DNA from: Negativicutes bacterium
Lineage (GTDB): Bacteria > Bacillota > Negativicutes > JAAYSF01
Length of the DNA: 51,425 nucleotides
NCBI GenBank assembly: GCA_028707635.1
Contig: JAQWAQ010000007.1
Coordinates: forward strand, 1-51,425
Reading direction: 5' to 3'
The notes under the pieces are model-generated. The model saw only the letters and a list, made by a program, of their open reading frames with translations. It was not told the origin of the DNA and ran no database searches. Position 1 is the first letter of the stretch; the number at the start of each line of letters is the position of its first letter. Position numbers and translations under genes: made by a program. This document shows positions 9,154 through 16,774 of this stretch, in pieces.

Positions 9154-10932
9154 GTGCAAATTAATTCTCTTAAGAACAAACTCATATTGGCAATGATACT
9201 AACAGGCTTGATCGGATCTCTATTAGTTGGTATCTATAACATCTATAGGAATATAGAGGCAAATGCCAATGCGGTGAAAGAGTACCGCGCCATACTTTAT
9301 GAGCAGTTTGACCGCAGTATTAAGCTGCAGGTGGAAACGGCGGTAAGTCTAATTCAGGACGTACATAATCAGCAGCAAAAGGGCCTTTTATCGGAAGCTG
9401 ATGCCAAAAAGCGTGCGGCAGACATTGTTAGAAACCTTCGCTTTGATAATGGCAACTATTTCTGGATTGATACCACAGAAGGCGTCAATGTCGTTCTGCT
9501 CGGCAGGGATCAGGAAGGGAAATCGCGTTATCAAGCCAAAGACGCAAAAGGGTATCCCTTTATTCAAGGTCTTATAGAAAATGGCATAAAACCGGGTGGC
9601 GGCTACACCGACTATGCTTTCCCTAAACCGAATCAGACCCAGGAACTTCCCAAAAGAGCGTATAGTTTACTCTTTCAGCCTTATAACTGGGTAGTCGGCA
9701 CAGGTAACTGGACGGATGACATCGATACATTTGTCGATGGAAAGACACAAGAATTAGCGGCGCAGTTGAAAACCCAAATTATGATGCAAATTTTGTTTTG
9801 TGTGATTTCACTTGTCTTATCTGTCATGATCGCATTTTATTTGGGGAATCTCTTCACTAAGCCGATTATGGCTTTGCGAGGACGGACAATGCAGATGGCA
9901 GACGGTGATTACTCAAATGATCTTGACCCATCACTAATGCAACGAAAAGATGAGCTTGGTGATATGGCTAAAGCCTTTGATACACTAAATAAGAATATGC
10001 GCAGCGTTCTTCGCAATATACAACAATCGGCTGAGCATGTCGCAGCGTCTTCGGAAGAATTGACGGCTAGTGCCGAACAGTCAGCGCTGGTTGTGACGCA
10101 AGTAGCCGGATCTATTAACGATGTGGCCCAAGGCGCACAAGGGCAATTAAAAGCAGTCGATGAAGCATCGGCTGTTGTAGAGCAGATGTCAGCTGGGATA
10201 CAACAAGCAGCGGCAAGTTCAAACCAGGTAGCAGAACATTCAGCGCAAGCTGCCGATAAAGCCAAGGAAGGTAATACGTCGGTAGAGAAAGCTGTTAGCC
10301 AGATGGCTCACATTGAAGAGACTGTCAACAATTCTGCACAGGTTGTTGCGAAGTTGGGTGAGAGATCAAAAGAAATCGGGCAGATTGTCGATGCGATATC
10401 AGGCATTGCCGGACAGACAAACTTGCTGGCGCTTAACGCTGCGATTGAGGCTGCGAGAGCGGGCGAGCATGGTAGAGGGTTCGCGGTCGTAGCTGAAGAA
10501 GTTCGTAAATTGGCCGAACAATCACAAGAGGCCGCAGGGAAAATTGCTATCTTAATTGGCGAAATTCAGGGCGACACAGATAAAGCCGTTGTGGCCATGG
10601 ACGAAGGGACCCGTGAGGTCAAAATCGGGACAGAGGTTGTTACTACAGCAGGAAAGGCATTTGAGGAAATAGCAGAATTGGTAACGAACGTGTCTGGACA
10701 GGTGAGAGAAATTTCCGCTGTTATGGAAGAACTGGCGAGTGGCAGTCAGCAAATTGTAATGTCTGTAAGAGATATCGATGGACTTACAAAAACTGCTGTG
10801 GATCACACTCAGACAGTGTCGGCCGCTACAGAAGAACAATCGGCATCAATGGAGGAAATTGCCTCATCCAGCCAGAGCCTTGCCAAGTTGGCCCAGGATC
10901 TTCAGACAGCCGTCAGTCATTTCAGGGTTTAG
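9154..10932 (+). CDS. Methyl-accepting chemotaxis protein with Cache sensor
   Basis: 592 residues from GTG at 9154, with AGGGGG upstream. Order: transmembrane segment (about 9-29), an extracytoplasmic single Cache domain (about 35-195; [12 protein letters not shown] and [14 protein letters not shown] are typical), second transmembrane segment (about 208-230), HAMP (about 232-285), then the coiled-coil signalling domain. The hairpin tip [19 protein letters not shown] lies near residues 418-440 and binds CheA/CheW. Preceded by a c-di-GMP riboswitch. The ligand is unknown; small Cache domains of this type often bind carboxylates. Confidence 0.93.
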   Translation: MQINSLKNKLILAMILTGLIGSLLVGIYNIYRNIEANANAVKEYRAILYEQFDRSIKLQVETAVSLIQDVHNQQQKGLLSEADAKKRAADIVRNLRFDNGNYFWIDTTEGVNVVLLGRDQEGKSRYQAKDAKGYPFIQGLIENGIKPGGGYTDYAFPKPNQTQELPKRAYSLLFQPYNWVVGTGNWTDDIDTFVDGKTQELAAQLKTQIMMQILFCVISLVLSVMIAFYLGNLFTKPIMALRGRTMQMADGDYSNDLDPSLMQRKDELGDMAKAFDTLNKNMRSVLRNIQQSAEHVAASSEELTASAEQSALVVTQVAGSINDVAQGAQGQLKAVDEASAVVEQMSAGIQQAAASSNQVAEHSAQAADKAKEGNTSVEKAVSQMAHIEETVNNSAQVVAKLGERSKEIGQIVDAISGIAGQTNLLALNAAIEAARAGEHGRGFAVVAEEVRKLAEQSQEAAGKIAILIGEIQGDTDKAVVAMDEGTREVKIGTEVVTTAGKAFEEIAELVTNVSGQVREISAVMEELASGSQQIVMSVRDIDGLTKTAVDHTQTVSAATEEQSASMEEIASSSQSLAKLAQDLQTAVSHFRV

Positions 10933-10960
10933 CAGAGAATTTTAGTTTTTATTAATGAAA

Positions 10961-11004
10961 ATAAACGGACGCGTGTTGATTTCACGCATCCGTTTATTTT
11001 TTTT
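10961..11004 (+). terminator. Terminator between chemoreceptor and convergent SLAP-type gene
   Basis: The stem AAACGGACGCGTG / CACGCATCCGTTT (one bulge) is followed by ATTTTTTTT. An A tract on the other side lets it work for both convergent genes. Confidence 0.85.
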
Positions 11005-11022
11005 GTGGGAGTTTGCAGCTAG

Positions 11023-11421
11023 TTACTTATACTGGTAATTTGCATCCCATTTGACATTCCAATAGTCAAAATAGACAAGACTTGCATTAGTAATGCGAAA
11101 TGTCCAATGGATAGAATCACCGGGGTATAAAGTGACATTTAAATCGTTGAATGTGGCTGCTGCCTGCAACCACCAGCCGGTATTCTGCTGGCGGAAATAG
11201 ACCTTTACTGCTTGCCAATTGATCCAAGTAATTGTACGGGTACCGTTGTTGTAAAAATAACCTTCGATAATCAACCTTCCATCATTGTCGTAATAGACCT
11301 GGTCTGTTTGCCAGTGAAGACTGGGAGCGGCAAGGGCAGTCGAGGAAAATCCTGCTAATAGTCCACATAATACTATCAAGCAGATCAGCAAGCGAAACGG
11401 GATTTTATTCACGCTAATCAT
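11023..11421 (-). CDS. Secreted SLAP-domain-like protein
   Basis: 132 residues with a clear signal peptide (hydrophobic core LLICLIVLCGLLAGF, probable cleavage after ALAA near residue 32). The mature ~100 residues carry the SLAP-type pattern: W...QVYYD..GRL.I.GYFYNNGTRTI, then a V.VYF strand, and F.DL.VTLYPGDSIHWTF. Such domains are small exported beta-sandwiches in Firmicutes; function is unknown. GGGGAG is directly next to the ATG at 11421, so a GTG three codons downstream (11412) has better spacing and may be the true start. Confidence 0.75.
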   Translation of the reverse strand: MISVNKIPFRLLICLIVLCGLLAGFSSTALAAPSLHWQTDQVYYDNDGRLIIEGYFYNNGTRTITWINWQAVKVYFRQQNTGWWLQAAATFNDLNVTLYPGDSIHWTFRITNASLVYFDYWNVKWDANYQYK

Positions 11422-11439
11422 CTCCCCAAAATAGCTTTA

Positions 11440-11559
11440 TCCGATGACTAACCCGCTCTATACCCAAAGGGCACAGGAGAGCGGCTAAGTCCCTGGATAC
11501 GGTTCGACTAGGATTCAGATGGAGTTTTAACTCCATCTGAATCAAGTCTCAATTTATGT
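11440..11559 (+). repeat. Two-copy structured intergenic element, copy 1
   Basis: About 120 bp nearly identical in layout to 49461-49588. It starts TCCGATGACTAA and contains two successive hairpins, each opened by GACT and closed by AGTC. The first is CCGCTCT / AGAGCGG with a variable loop. The second is a perfect 15-bp stem GATTCAGATGGAGTT / AACTCCATCTGAATC with a TT loop. The linker CCCTGGATACGGTTC is identical in both copies. Conservation of unpaired linker plus stems suggests a structured RNA or a mobile palindromic repeat. It lies between the SLAP-type gene and the DUF441 gene. Confidence 0.75.
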
Positions 11560-11726
11560 ATCATATTAATCAGCGTGGTTTGCAGTGACTTTTTAAATTT
11601 TAAAATTTTTATAGTAAAAGAAGCACACAAGGAGATTGCCTTGCATTTTATATGGTAATTCGTGCTATTATATAATTGGTTTTATTTAAAGTTTTGAGCC
11701 TACAGTCAATGTAAGCTCTACTGGGA

Positions 11727-12182
11727 GTGACATTTTTGAATTGGGATAGCTTGCCGATTTTAGTAATTCTGGTGCTATCAGTTATTGGTAATAATCAATC
11801 AGTTTCAATAGCGGCTTTGATATTATTATTAATCAAGATGCTGGGATTTGAAACGTGGTTTCCGTTTATTGAAAACCATGGGATTAATATTGGCATTATC
11901 ATCTTGACATTAGCGGTACTGGCACCACTGGCTCAAGGAAACATATCGATGGGCTCAATCCTTAGCTCAATGAAAACACCGATTGGGATAGTTTCTGTTC
12001 TTATTGGTATTTTTGTTGCATGGGCGGCTGCGCTGGGCGTGCCTTTTATGCAGAAAACGCCAGAGGTAGTTACAGCACTTGTCGTTGGGACAATTGCTGG
12101 CGTATGTTTTTTCAAGGGCTTGGCAGAAGGTCCGCTTATTGCCGGTGGAATGGTTGCACTGCTAGTTGGTCTGTTTCGTTAG
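11727..12182 (+). CDS. DUF441 (UPF0756) family membrane protein
   Basis: 151 residues, about five membrane segments, with family-typical segments SVIGNNQSVSIAALILLLIK, LAPLAQGNI and GTIAGVCFFKGLAEGPLIAGG. Function of the family is unknown. The GTG at 11727 lies inside the ribosome binding site GGGAGTGA; a TTG at 11736 (giving LNWDSLPIL) is 8 bases downstream of it and is the more likely start. A decayed second copy of this gene and of its terminator lies at 15641-15917. Confidence 0.8.
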   Translation: MTFLNWDSLPILVILVLSVIGNNQSVSIAALILLLIKMLGFETWFPFIENHGINIGIIILTLAVLAPLAQGNISMGSILSSMKTPIGIVSVLIGIFVAWAAALGVPFMQKTPEVVTALVVGTIAGVCFFKGLAEGPLIAGGMVALLVGLFR

Positions 12183-12226
12183 CCTACATAATATATAATT
12201 AGCGTTAGGTTGATTCTGTAAAAAGC

Positions 12227-12263
12227 AAAAGACCTCAAGAAAAATTATTCTTGAGGTCTTTTT
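12227..12263 (+). terminator. Bidirectional terminator between the DUF441 and XRE genes
   Basis: The perfect stem AAAAGACCTCAAGAA / TTCTTGAGGTCTTTT is followed by a T run. A closely similar hairpin follows the DUF441 pseudogene. Confidence 0.85.
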
Positions 12264-12320
12264 GCGCCTTTAGATTGTCCCCCCTGGCATCCACGCAATG
12301 CAATAGTGCAAAGGTCGAGA

Positions 12321-12869
12321 CTATCGATGTAAAATCAAATAATATTTGCATTCTTCTTCGGTTTGATTTTTTATCTCATGATAAACATTGGCCTTAAAAA
12401 AAATTGAATCGCCAGCGCTCAACTCATAAGTGTCAGTCTTGTTTAAAGTGACAATTAGCTGTCCTTCGGCAACTAAGAAATATTCTTCCGCTCCATGTGC
12501 ATGAGGCGGCATTGGACCAGAACTTGATTGCGGTGGAAGGGTTGCATGTATTATGTCTAAATCATTAAAAGGAATACCGGGAGATGCTAATTTTCCCTTC
12601 ATGCCAGTTATTGGATTGGAGATTATTTTGCAGGCCTCTTTTCTTATCACAATGCATTTCTTTGAACATTTATTGTCTCCGACCAAGTCGGAAATTGATA
12701 AAGACAATGAAGCAGATATTTGGCCGGCTACGCGAATAGTCGGTGTTTTCTCACCGGTCTCTATTTTGGATAGCATAGCTATACTAACTTCTGACATCTC
12801 AGAAAGTTGTTTTAGAGTCCAGCCCCGTTTAAGTCGCTCTTCTTTAAGGTTAGAACCGAATGTATTCAT
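12321..12869 (-). CDS. XRE-cupin transcriptional regulator
   Basis: 182 residues from ATG at 12869; an upstream in-frame ATG at 12890 is rejected because the AGAGAGG ribosome binding site lies between them. The N-terminal HTH_3 domain (about residues 5-60: LKEERLKRGWTLKQLSEMSE then IAMLSKIETGEKTPTI) is followed by a small linker with KCSKKC, and a C-terminal cupin (about 108-182; HAHGAEEYFLVAEGQL) that would bind a small ligand or metal. Such regulators usually control amino acid, polyamine or sugar genes. Tandem palindromes at 12996-13032 in its upstream region are candidate operators. Confidence 0.87.
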   Translation of the reverse strand: MNTFGSNLKEERLKRGWTLKQLSEMSEVSIAMLSKIETGEKTPTIRVAGQISASLSLSISDLVGDNKCSKKCIVIRKEACKIISNPITGMKGKLASPGIPFNDLDIIHATLPPQSSSGPMPPHAHGAEEYFLVAEGQLIVTLNKTDTYELSAGDSIFFKANVYHEIKNQTEEECKYYLILHR

Positions 12870-12995
12870 TATACCTCTCTCTTTTTTCATAGTGCATTAT
12901 TTCACGATGGTTTACATATTGATATTACCACAAGTTAATACAAAATATTTTAAAAGTAGTTGCAAGGCAAGTGTGTGAGGAGTATACTATAGTCA

Positions 12996-13032
12996 ATTAT
13001 CCTATAGTATAATAATAATCCTATGGGATAAT
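12996..13032. promoter_or_regulatory. Two tandem imperfect palindromes upstream of the XRE-cupin gene
   Basis: ATTATCCTATAGTATAAT (12996-13013) and ATAATCCTATGGGATAAT (13015-13032) are two versions of one palindromic consensus, ATTATCC-TATR-GGATAAT, on adjacent stretches. They lie between the XRE gene and the cheW remnant. XRE binding is inferred. Confidence 0.5.
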
Positions 13033-13172
13033 AGAGATATAAAATTCCTCTATATGCTGTATTAAATACCGAGTCAATCGAATATGTTAACAGACTACTA
13101 CATAATGAGGCGAGACAATAAAAGAGCAGTTACAACAGATAACGTGCTATTGCGGTCAAGGTCGGAACTGCA

Positions 13173-13603
13173 ATGAAGATTGGTAATATCCAACGAAGGA
13201 GTGATGAGAATGGGGTTTCTATATCTCAAGTCCGGGAGATTATTCAGTACAATAATGTAACAAGGCTGCCTAATACACCCGAGTTTATGGAAGGAATTAT
13301 AAGCCTGCGTGGTACGGTAATCCCCGTAATTGAGCTCGCCAGAAGATTTGGGCTGAGTGTAGACGGTTGGAACGATAGGCAAGCTATTATAGTTGAGATT
13401 GTAGGTCAAGAAATAGGGGTCATCGTAACCGAGGTTACAGAAGTATTATTACTATCGGGTGGCAGATGGAAGCTGCACCTTCGCTGACTTCCGCTAATGA
13501 GTGCATTAGAGGCATAGGCAAAGACGCTGATAGATTGCTAATACTGGTCGATCTAAGTAAATTGATAACAGCGAATGAAATTGAGGCCATAGGTGTAGCT
13601 TAA
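13173..13603 (+). pseudogene. Frameshifted cheW
   Basis: The first open stretch encodes a CheW core: NGVSISQVREIIQYNNVTRL, then FMEGIISLRGTVIPVIELAR and an IVTEVTEVL segment, and runs into a stop at 13487. Homology resumes immediately in another frame (ALTSANECIRGIG-like, actually APSLTSANECIRGIGKDADR, then LLILVDLSKLI) and ends at TAA 13601-13603. A single-base indel near 13460-13470 explains this. The N-terminal strand expected before NGVSIS is also degraded, with only a scrambled remnant upstream. CheW couples chemoreceptors to CheA; this copy sits directly before a chemoreceptor gene and is probably dead. Confidence 0.8.
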
Positions 13604-13714
13604 CACACATGGTAAAATATGTCATCAAAACGTTTGTTGTGAGTCATTGTTTCACCGTTGCGGGACACCGAGCCTGTCCCTAAGAATGCTAGATTCAGTG
13701 AGGGGAGAAAAAAG

Positions 13715-15406
13715 ATGAAGATGACTATCGGCAGAAAGATTATGGGGGGGTTTATGATTGTAATTGTTGTAATTGCGATCATGAGTGGCTATACATACCT
13801 GAAGATTGGACATATAAACGCTGATTATCAGACTATGATGGATGCGAATACGGAGAAGATTATGCTAGCGGAGGAATTAGCTACTGATATAGCTGAAGAG
13901 GCTGGCACAGTTAGACGATTTAACCTTACCGGCGATCCAGCAGCCAGAGATAAATTCAACAAACTGCGCATAGAGTCGGACAAAAAGCTTAATACCATGG
14001 ATACAATATTCGTCACTGAAAAAGCCCAGAATCTTATCAATATACTAAGACAAGAAAAAGCTGCATATGAGAGCATTTCAGAAAAAGCAATGCAGGCAAA
14101 GCTAGCCGGCAATCAAGAACAAGTAATCCTTTATATTCAAAAGGGAGCAGACCCTTACAGCAAAGCCGAAAGTGGAGTTAATAAGCTAGTAGAGATGATT
14201 CAGAAGTTTATTAAAGATGAACAGGTCAAGATTAGTCAACAAGTAGCCGATATGCAGCGAATTTTGTTGATTTTGAATATTGTGGTTATTATGATAGCGC
14301 TTGTCATTAGTATCGTAATCAGCCGAGGCATTTCGAATGTAGCTCGGCAGTTAGTTATAGTAGCTGATGAGATCGCGGACGGTAAGATAACACAAGAAGA
14401 TCTGAAAGCCAGGTCTTCAGATGAGATGGGTCAGCTTGCCGTAGCATTTAATAAAATGAAGGCGAATTTAAGAGGGCTCATAAAGAATGTAGCCGAGTCA
14501 GCGGAACAAGTTAGTGCTTCGTCACAGCAATTGACCGCTAGTGCTACTCAGTCCGCACAGGCCGCCAATCAGGTTACTGCAGCGATTACCGATATAGCAT
14601 ATGGGGCAGAAAACCAGTTGAATGCAGTAGAAGAAACATCCGCAGTAGTACAGCAAATGTCGGCAACTGTTCAACAAGTTGCATCTAATGCCAATCAGGT
14701 ATCAGATGTATCAAGCCATGCAGCAGAGGCGGCAAAGGTAGGCGGCGAAGCAGTTGGTAATGCTATCAAGCAGATGGTACAGGTCGAAAATACTGTGAAT
14801 GCCTCTGCGCAGGTAGTTGGAACATTAGGGGAAAGATCTAAGGAAATTGGACAGATTGTAGGAACTATTTCAGGAATTGCTGGACAAACTAATCTGCTTG
14901 CGCTTAATGCGGCTATAGAAGCAGCCCGCGCAGGCGAACAGGGCAGAGGTTTTGCTGTTGTAGCGGAGGAAGTTAGAAAGCTTGCTGAGCAGTCACAGGA
15001 GGCGGCCAAGCAGATTGCTAAACTAATTGGAGAAATCCAGGGAGATACTGAAAAAGCTGTTTCGGCCATGAGTGACGGAACGCGCGAGGTTAAGCATGGA
15101 ACTGAAGTCGTGAATGCAGCTGGATTAGCGTTCCAAGAAATTGCAGATCTGGTAACACAGGTGTCTGATCAAGTGCGGGAAATTTCAGCAGCCATGCAAC
15201 AGATGGCCAGTGGCAGTCAGCAGATTGTTGCGTCTGTTAAGGATATAGATATTTTCAGCAAAAAAACAGTAGGAGCGACACAGACGGTATCGGCGGCTAC
15301 ACAAGAGCAGTCGGCATCGGTAGAGGAAATTGCTGCGGCTAGCCAGGCTCTGGCCACGATGGCAGAAGAGTTGCAGTCCTCTATTAGTAAGTTTAGAATC
15401 TTGTAG
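13715..15406 (+). CDS. Methyl-accepting chemotaxis protein with four-helix-bundle sensor
   Basis: 563 residues from ATG at 13715, with GGGGAG 8 bases upstream; an in-frame ATG at 13658 lacks a ribosome binding site. First transmembrane segment about residues 8-28, a helical extracytoplasmic 4HB_MCP-type domain (about 29-187), second transmembrane segment (about 188-210), HAMP (about 211-263), then the signalling coiled coil with tip [20 protein letters not shown] near residues 390-409. The signalling half is very similar to that of the receptor at 9154-10932, suggesting paralogy with a different sensor. It follows the broken cheW. Confidence 0.92.
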   Translation: MKMTIGRKIMGGFMIVIVVIAIMSGYTYLKIGHINADYQTMMDANTEKIMLAEELATDIAEEAGTVRRFNLTGDPAARDKFNKLRIESDKKLNTMDTIFVTEKAQNLINILRQEKAAYESISEKAMQAKLAGNQEQVILYIQKGADPYSKAESGVNKLVEMIQKFIKDEQVKISQQVADMQRILLILNIVVIMIALVISIVISRGISNVARQLVIVADEIADGKITQEDLKARSSDEMGQLAVAFNKMKANLRGLIKNVAESAEQVSASSQQLTASATQSAQAANQVTAAITDIAYGAENQLNAVEETSAVVQQMSATVQQVASNANQVSDVSSHAAEAAKVGGEAVGNAIKQMVQVENTVNASAQVVGTLGERSKEIGQIVGTISGIAGQTNLLALNAAIEAARAGEQGRGFAVVAEEVRKLAEQSQEAAKQIAKLIGEIQGDTEKAVSAMSDGTREVKHGTEVVNAAGLAFQEIADLVTQVSDQVREISAAMQQMASGSQQIVASVKDIDIFSKKTVGATQTVSAATQEQSASVEEIAAASQALATMAEELQSSISKFRIL

Positions 15407-15640
15407 GTTAATTATTACTGTGGTTTTTTCGAGAAAGAAGGGGGTATGTGACATGACATGTTCCCTTCTTTTCTGGTTATTAGATTTGCTAACCGTGTGC
15501 CGCTGGCTTGAGACCTCTCGAGCCGGGACGGTTCTAGACGATTAGTAAGACTGCATAACAGTATATTTGGAGGATATAATATAGAAATAACCCGAAAGTA
15601 TGTTGATTATACGCTCACAGTTATTGTGGTTTTTTTATTA

Positions 15641-15838
15641 GTGACATTGAATTGGGACAATTTACTAATTTTAGTAATTCTGGTGTTGTAAGTTATCGGC
15701 AATAATCAATCAGTTTCAATAGCGGCTTTCATATATTATTAATGGACAATTGCTGGCGTATGTTTTTTCAAGGGCTTGGCAGTCGGCCCGCTTATTGCCG
15801 GTGAAATGGCTGCACTTCTAGCTGGTTTGTTTCGTTAG
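15641..15838 (+). pseudogene. Decayed second copy of the DUF441 membrane protein gene
   Basis: The 5' part (15641-15743) matches 11727-11833 and the 3' part (15744-15838) matches 12088-12182, so about 254 bp of the parent are missing. The parent codons CTA-TCA are TTG-TAA here, a nonsense codon after 16 codons. The downstream sequence including TAGCCTACATAATATATA and the following terminator is also shared with the parent. This is a duplicated and decayed gene, not an independent short gene. Confidence 0.9.
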
Positions 15839-15881
15839 CCTACATAATATATACTTAGCCGTAAATTAATCCTGTAAATGC

Positions 15882-15917
15882 AAAAAGACTTCAAGATATT
15901 ATTCTTGAAGTCTTTTT
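15882..15917 (+). terminator. Terminator duplicated with the DUF441 copy
   Basis: AAAAAGACTTCAAGA...TCTTGAAGTCTTTTT forms a hairpin closely similar to the one at 12227-12263. It can serve the convergent flavin-protein gene. Confidence 0.8.
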
Positions 15918-15924
15918 ATGCCTT

Positions 15925-16302
15925 TTAGATTGTCTGCGTTGCATTTTCGATGGTTATTTCCAGCACAGCTCTAGCCCAGTCAAATTTCTGTTTCATCATG
16001 TCGAATTCTGCGCCATCCTTCAGAAATCTGGCAGTTCCATTGATCAGAAATCCCGTACCCTGGGATAGCTTTCCCTGTACTTCTCTATTTCCGATGGTGA
16101 GTTTTACCTTGTTGTTGGCAGCAATATTTTTTTCAGTTCTATGCATGAATCCGGCGGGAATTAGCAATTTGCCGTCAGGGGTAATGCTTACATAACTATT
16201 CCAACTGTTAACAACGTGTGGCTCGCCAGGCCCTTGGGTAACAATTGCTATAATTCCGTCGGCGGGGTGGGATAATACTTCAGCTAGTTTCATGTTAATC
16301 AT
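15925..16302 (-). CDS. Pyridoxamine 5'-phosphate oxidase-like FMN-binding protein
   Basis: 125 residues, a compact split-barrel flavoprotein. Features: ADGIIAIVTQGPGEPHVVNSW, then LLIPAGFMHRTEKNIAANNKVKL and GFLINGTARFL, which match small PNPOx-like proteins. Start ATG at 16302 with AGGAGG 8 bases upstream. Such proteins bind FMN or related flavins and often act as reductases of unknown substrate. Not enough residues are present for a true pyridoxine-phosphate oxidase. Confidence 0.82.
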   Translation of the reverse strand: MINMKLAEVLSHPADGIIAIVTQGPGEPHVVNSWNSYVSITPDGKLLIPAGFMHRTEKNIAANNKVKLTIGNREVQGKLSQGTGFLINGTARFLKDGAEFDMMKQKFDWARAVLEITIENATQTI

Positions 16303-16587
16303 TGATTCATCCTCCTATCTATTTTTGAAAGCTAAATAAGTAAGGCATAATTCGGGTGGTTACTAGTTATTCTCTATGGAAGGGGTATTGCTAATAGTAT
16401 AGCTTAACAGTGCTCGTATTATTGCAACAAATTATTGTCTATGTGATTCACCACAGCTTCGCCCAATGGGTTAATAAGATGTGATCAAAAAGAACAATAG
16501 TTATAATGCAAGCATTAATAACATTCAGGTAACAGTTTATGTTATGTGTACATATTCTATAGTAAACGAAATAGGAGGTCTCCTATT

Positions 16588-16770
16588 ATGAAGAAGAACT
16601 ATTTTTATGTACATCCCTGCCCAAATTGTATATTTAGATATGATTGTTACCGCAGTCCCTTAAATAGAAACAGTAATAATTCGGGTGTTAATTTCGTATT
16701 TTTCCCTGAACTATTAACGGAAATTTCTTTCGCTGTTCTATTTCCAGAGTTGAGTTTTTATGTACGTTAG
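16588..16770 (+). CDS. Small hypothetical protein with a CPNC motif
   Basis: 60 residues from ATG at 16588. The N-terminus carries HPCPNCIFRYDC, three cysteines spaced as in small metal sites; the remainder is hydrophobic-aromatic. The ribosome binding site is inside a perfect palindrome (ATAGGAGGTCTCCTAT, 16571-16586), so the messenger can fold over its own ribosome binding site. The 285 bp upstream shows no other gene. No homologue is recognised; real coding status is probable but not certain. Confidence 0.5.
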   Translation: MKKNYFYVHPCPNCIFRYDCYRSPLNRNSNNSGVNFVFFPELLTEISFAVLFPELSFYVR

Positions 16771-16774
16771 AAGG

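Noticed and set aside
9909..10265. Minus-strand 118-residue frame inside the chemoreceptor
   Set aside because: Shadow of the repetitive coiled-coil coding region; low-complexity, no homology expected.
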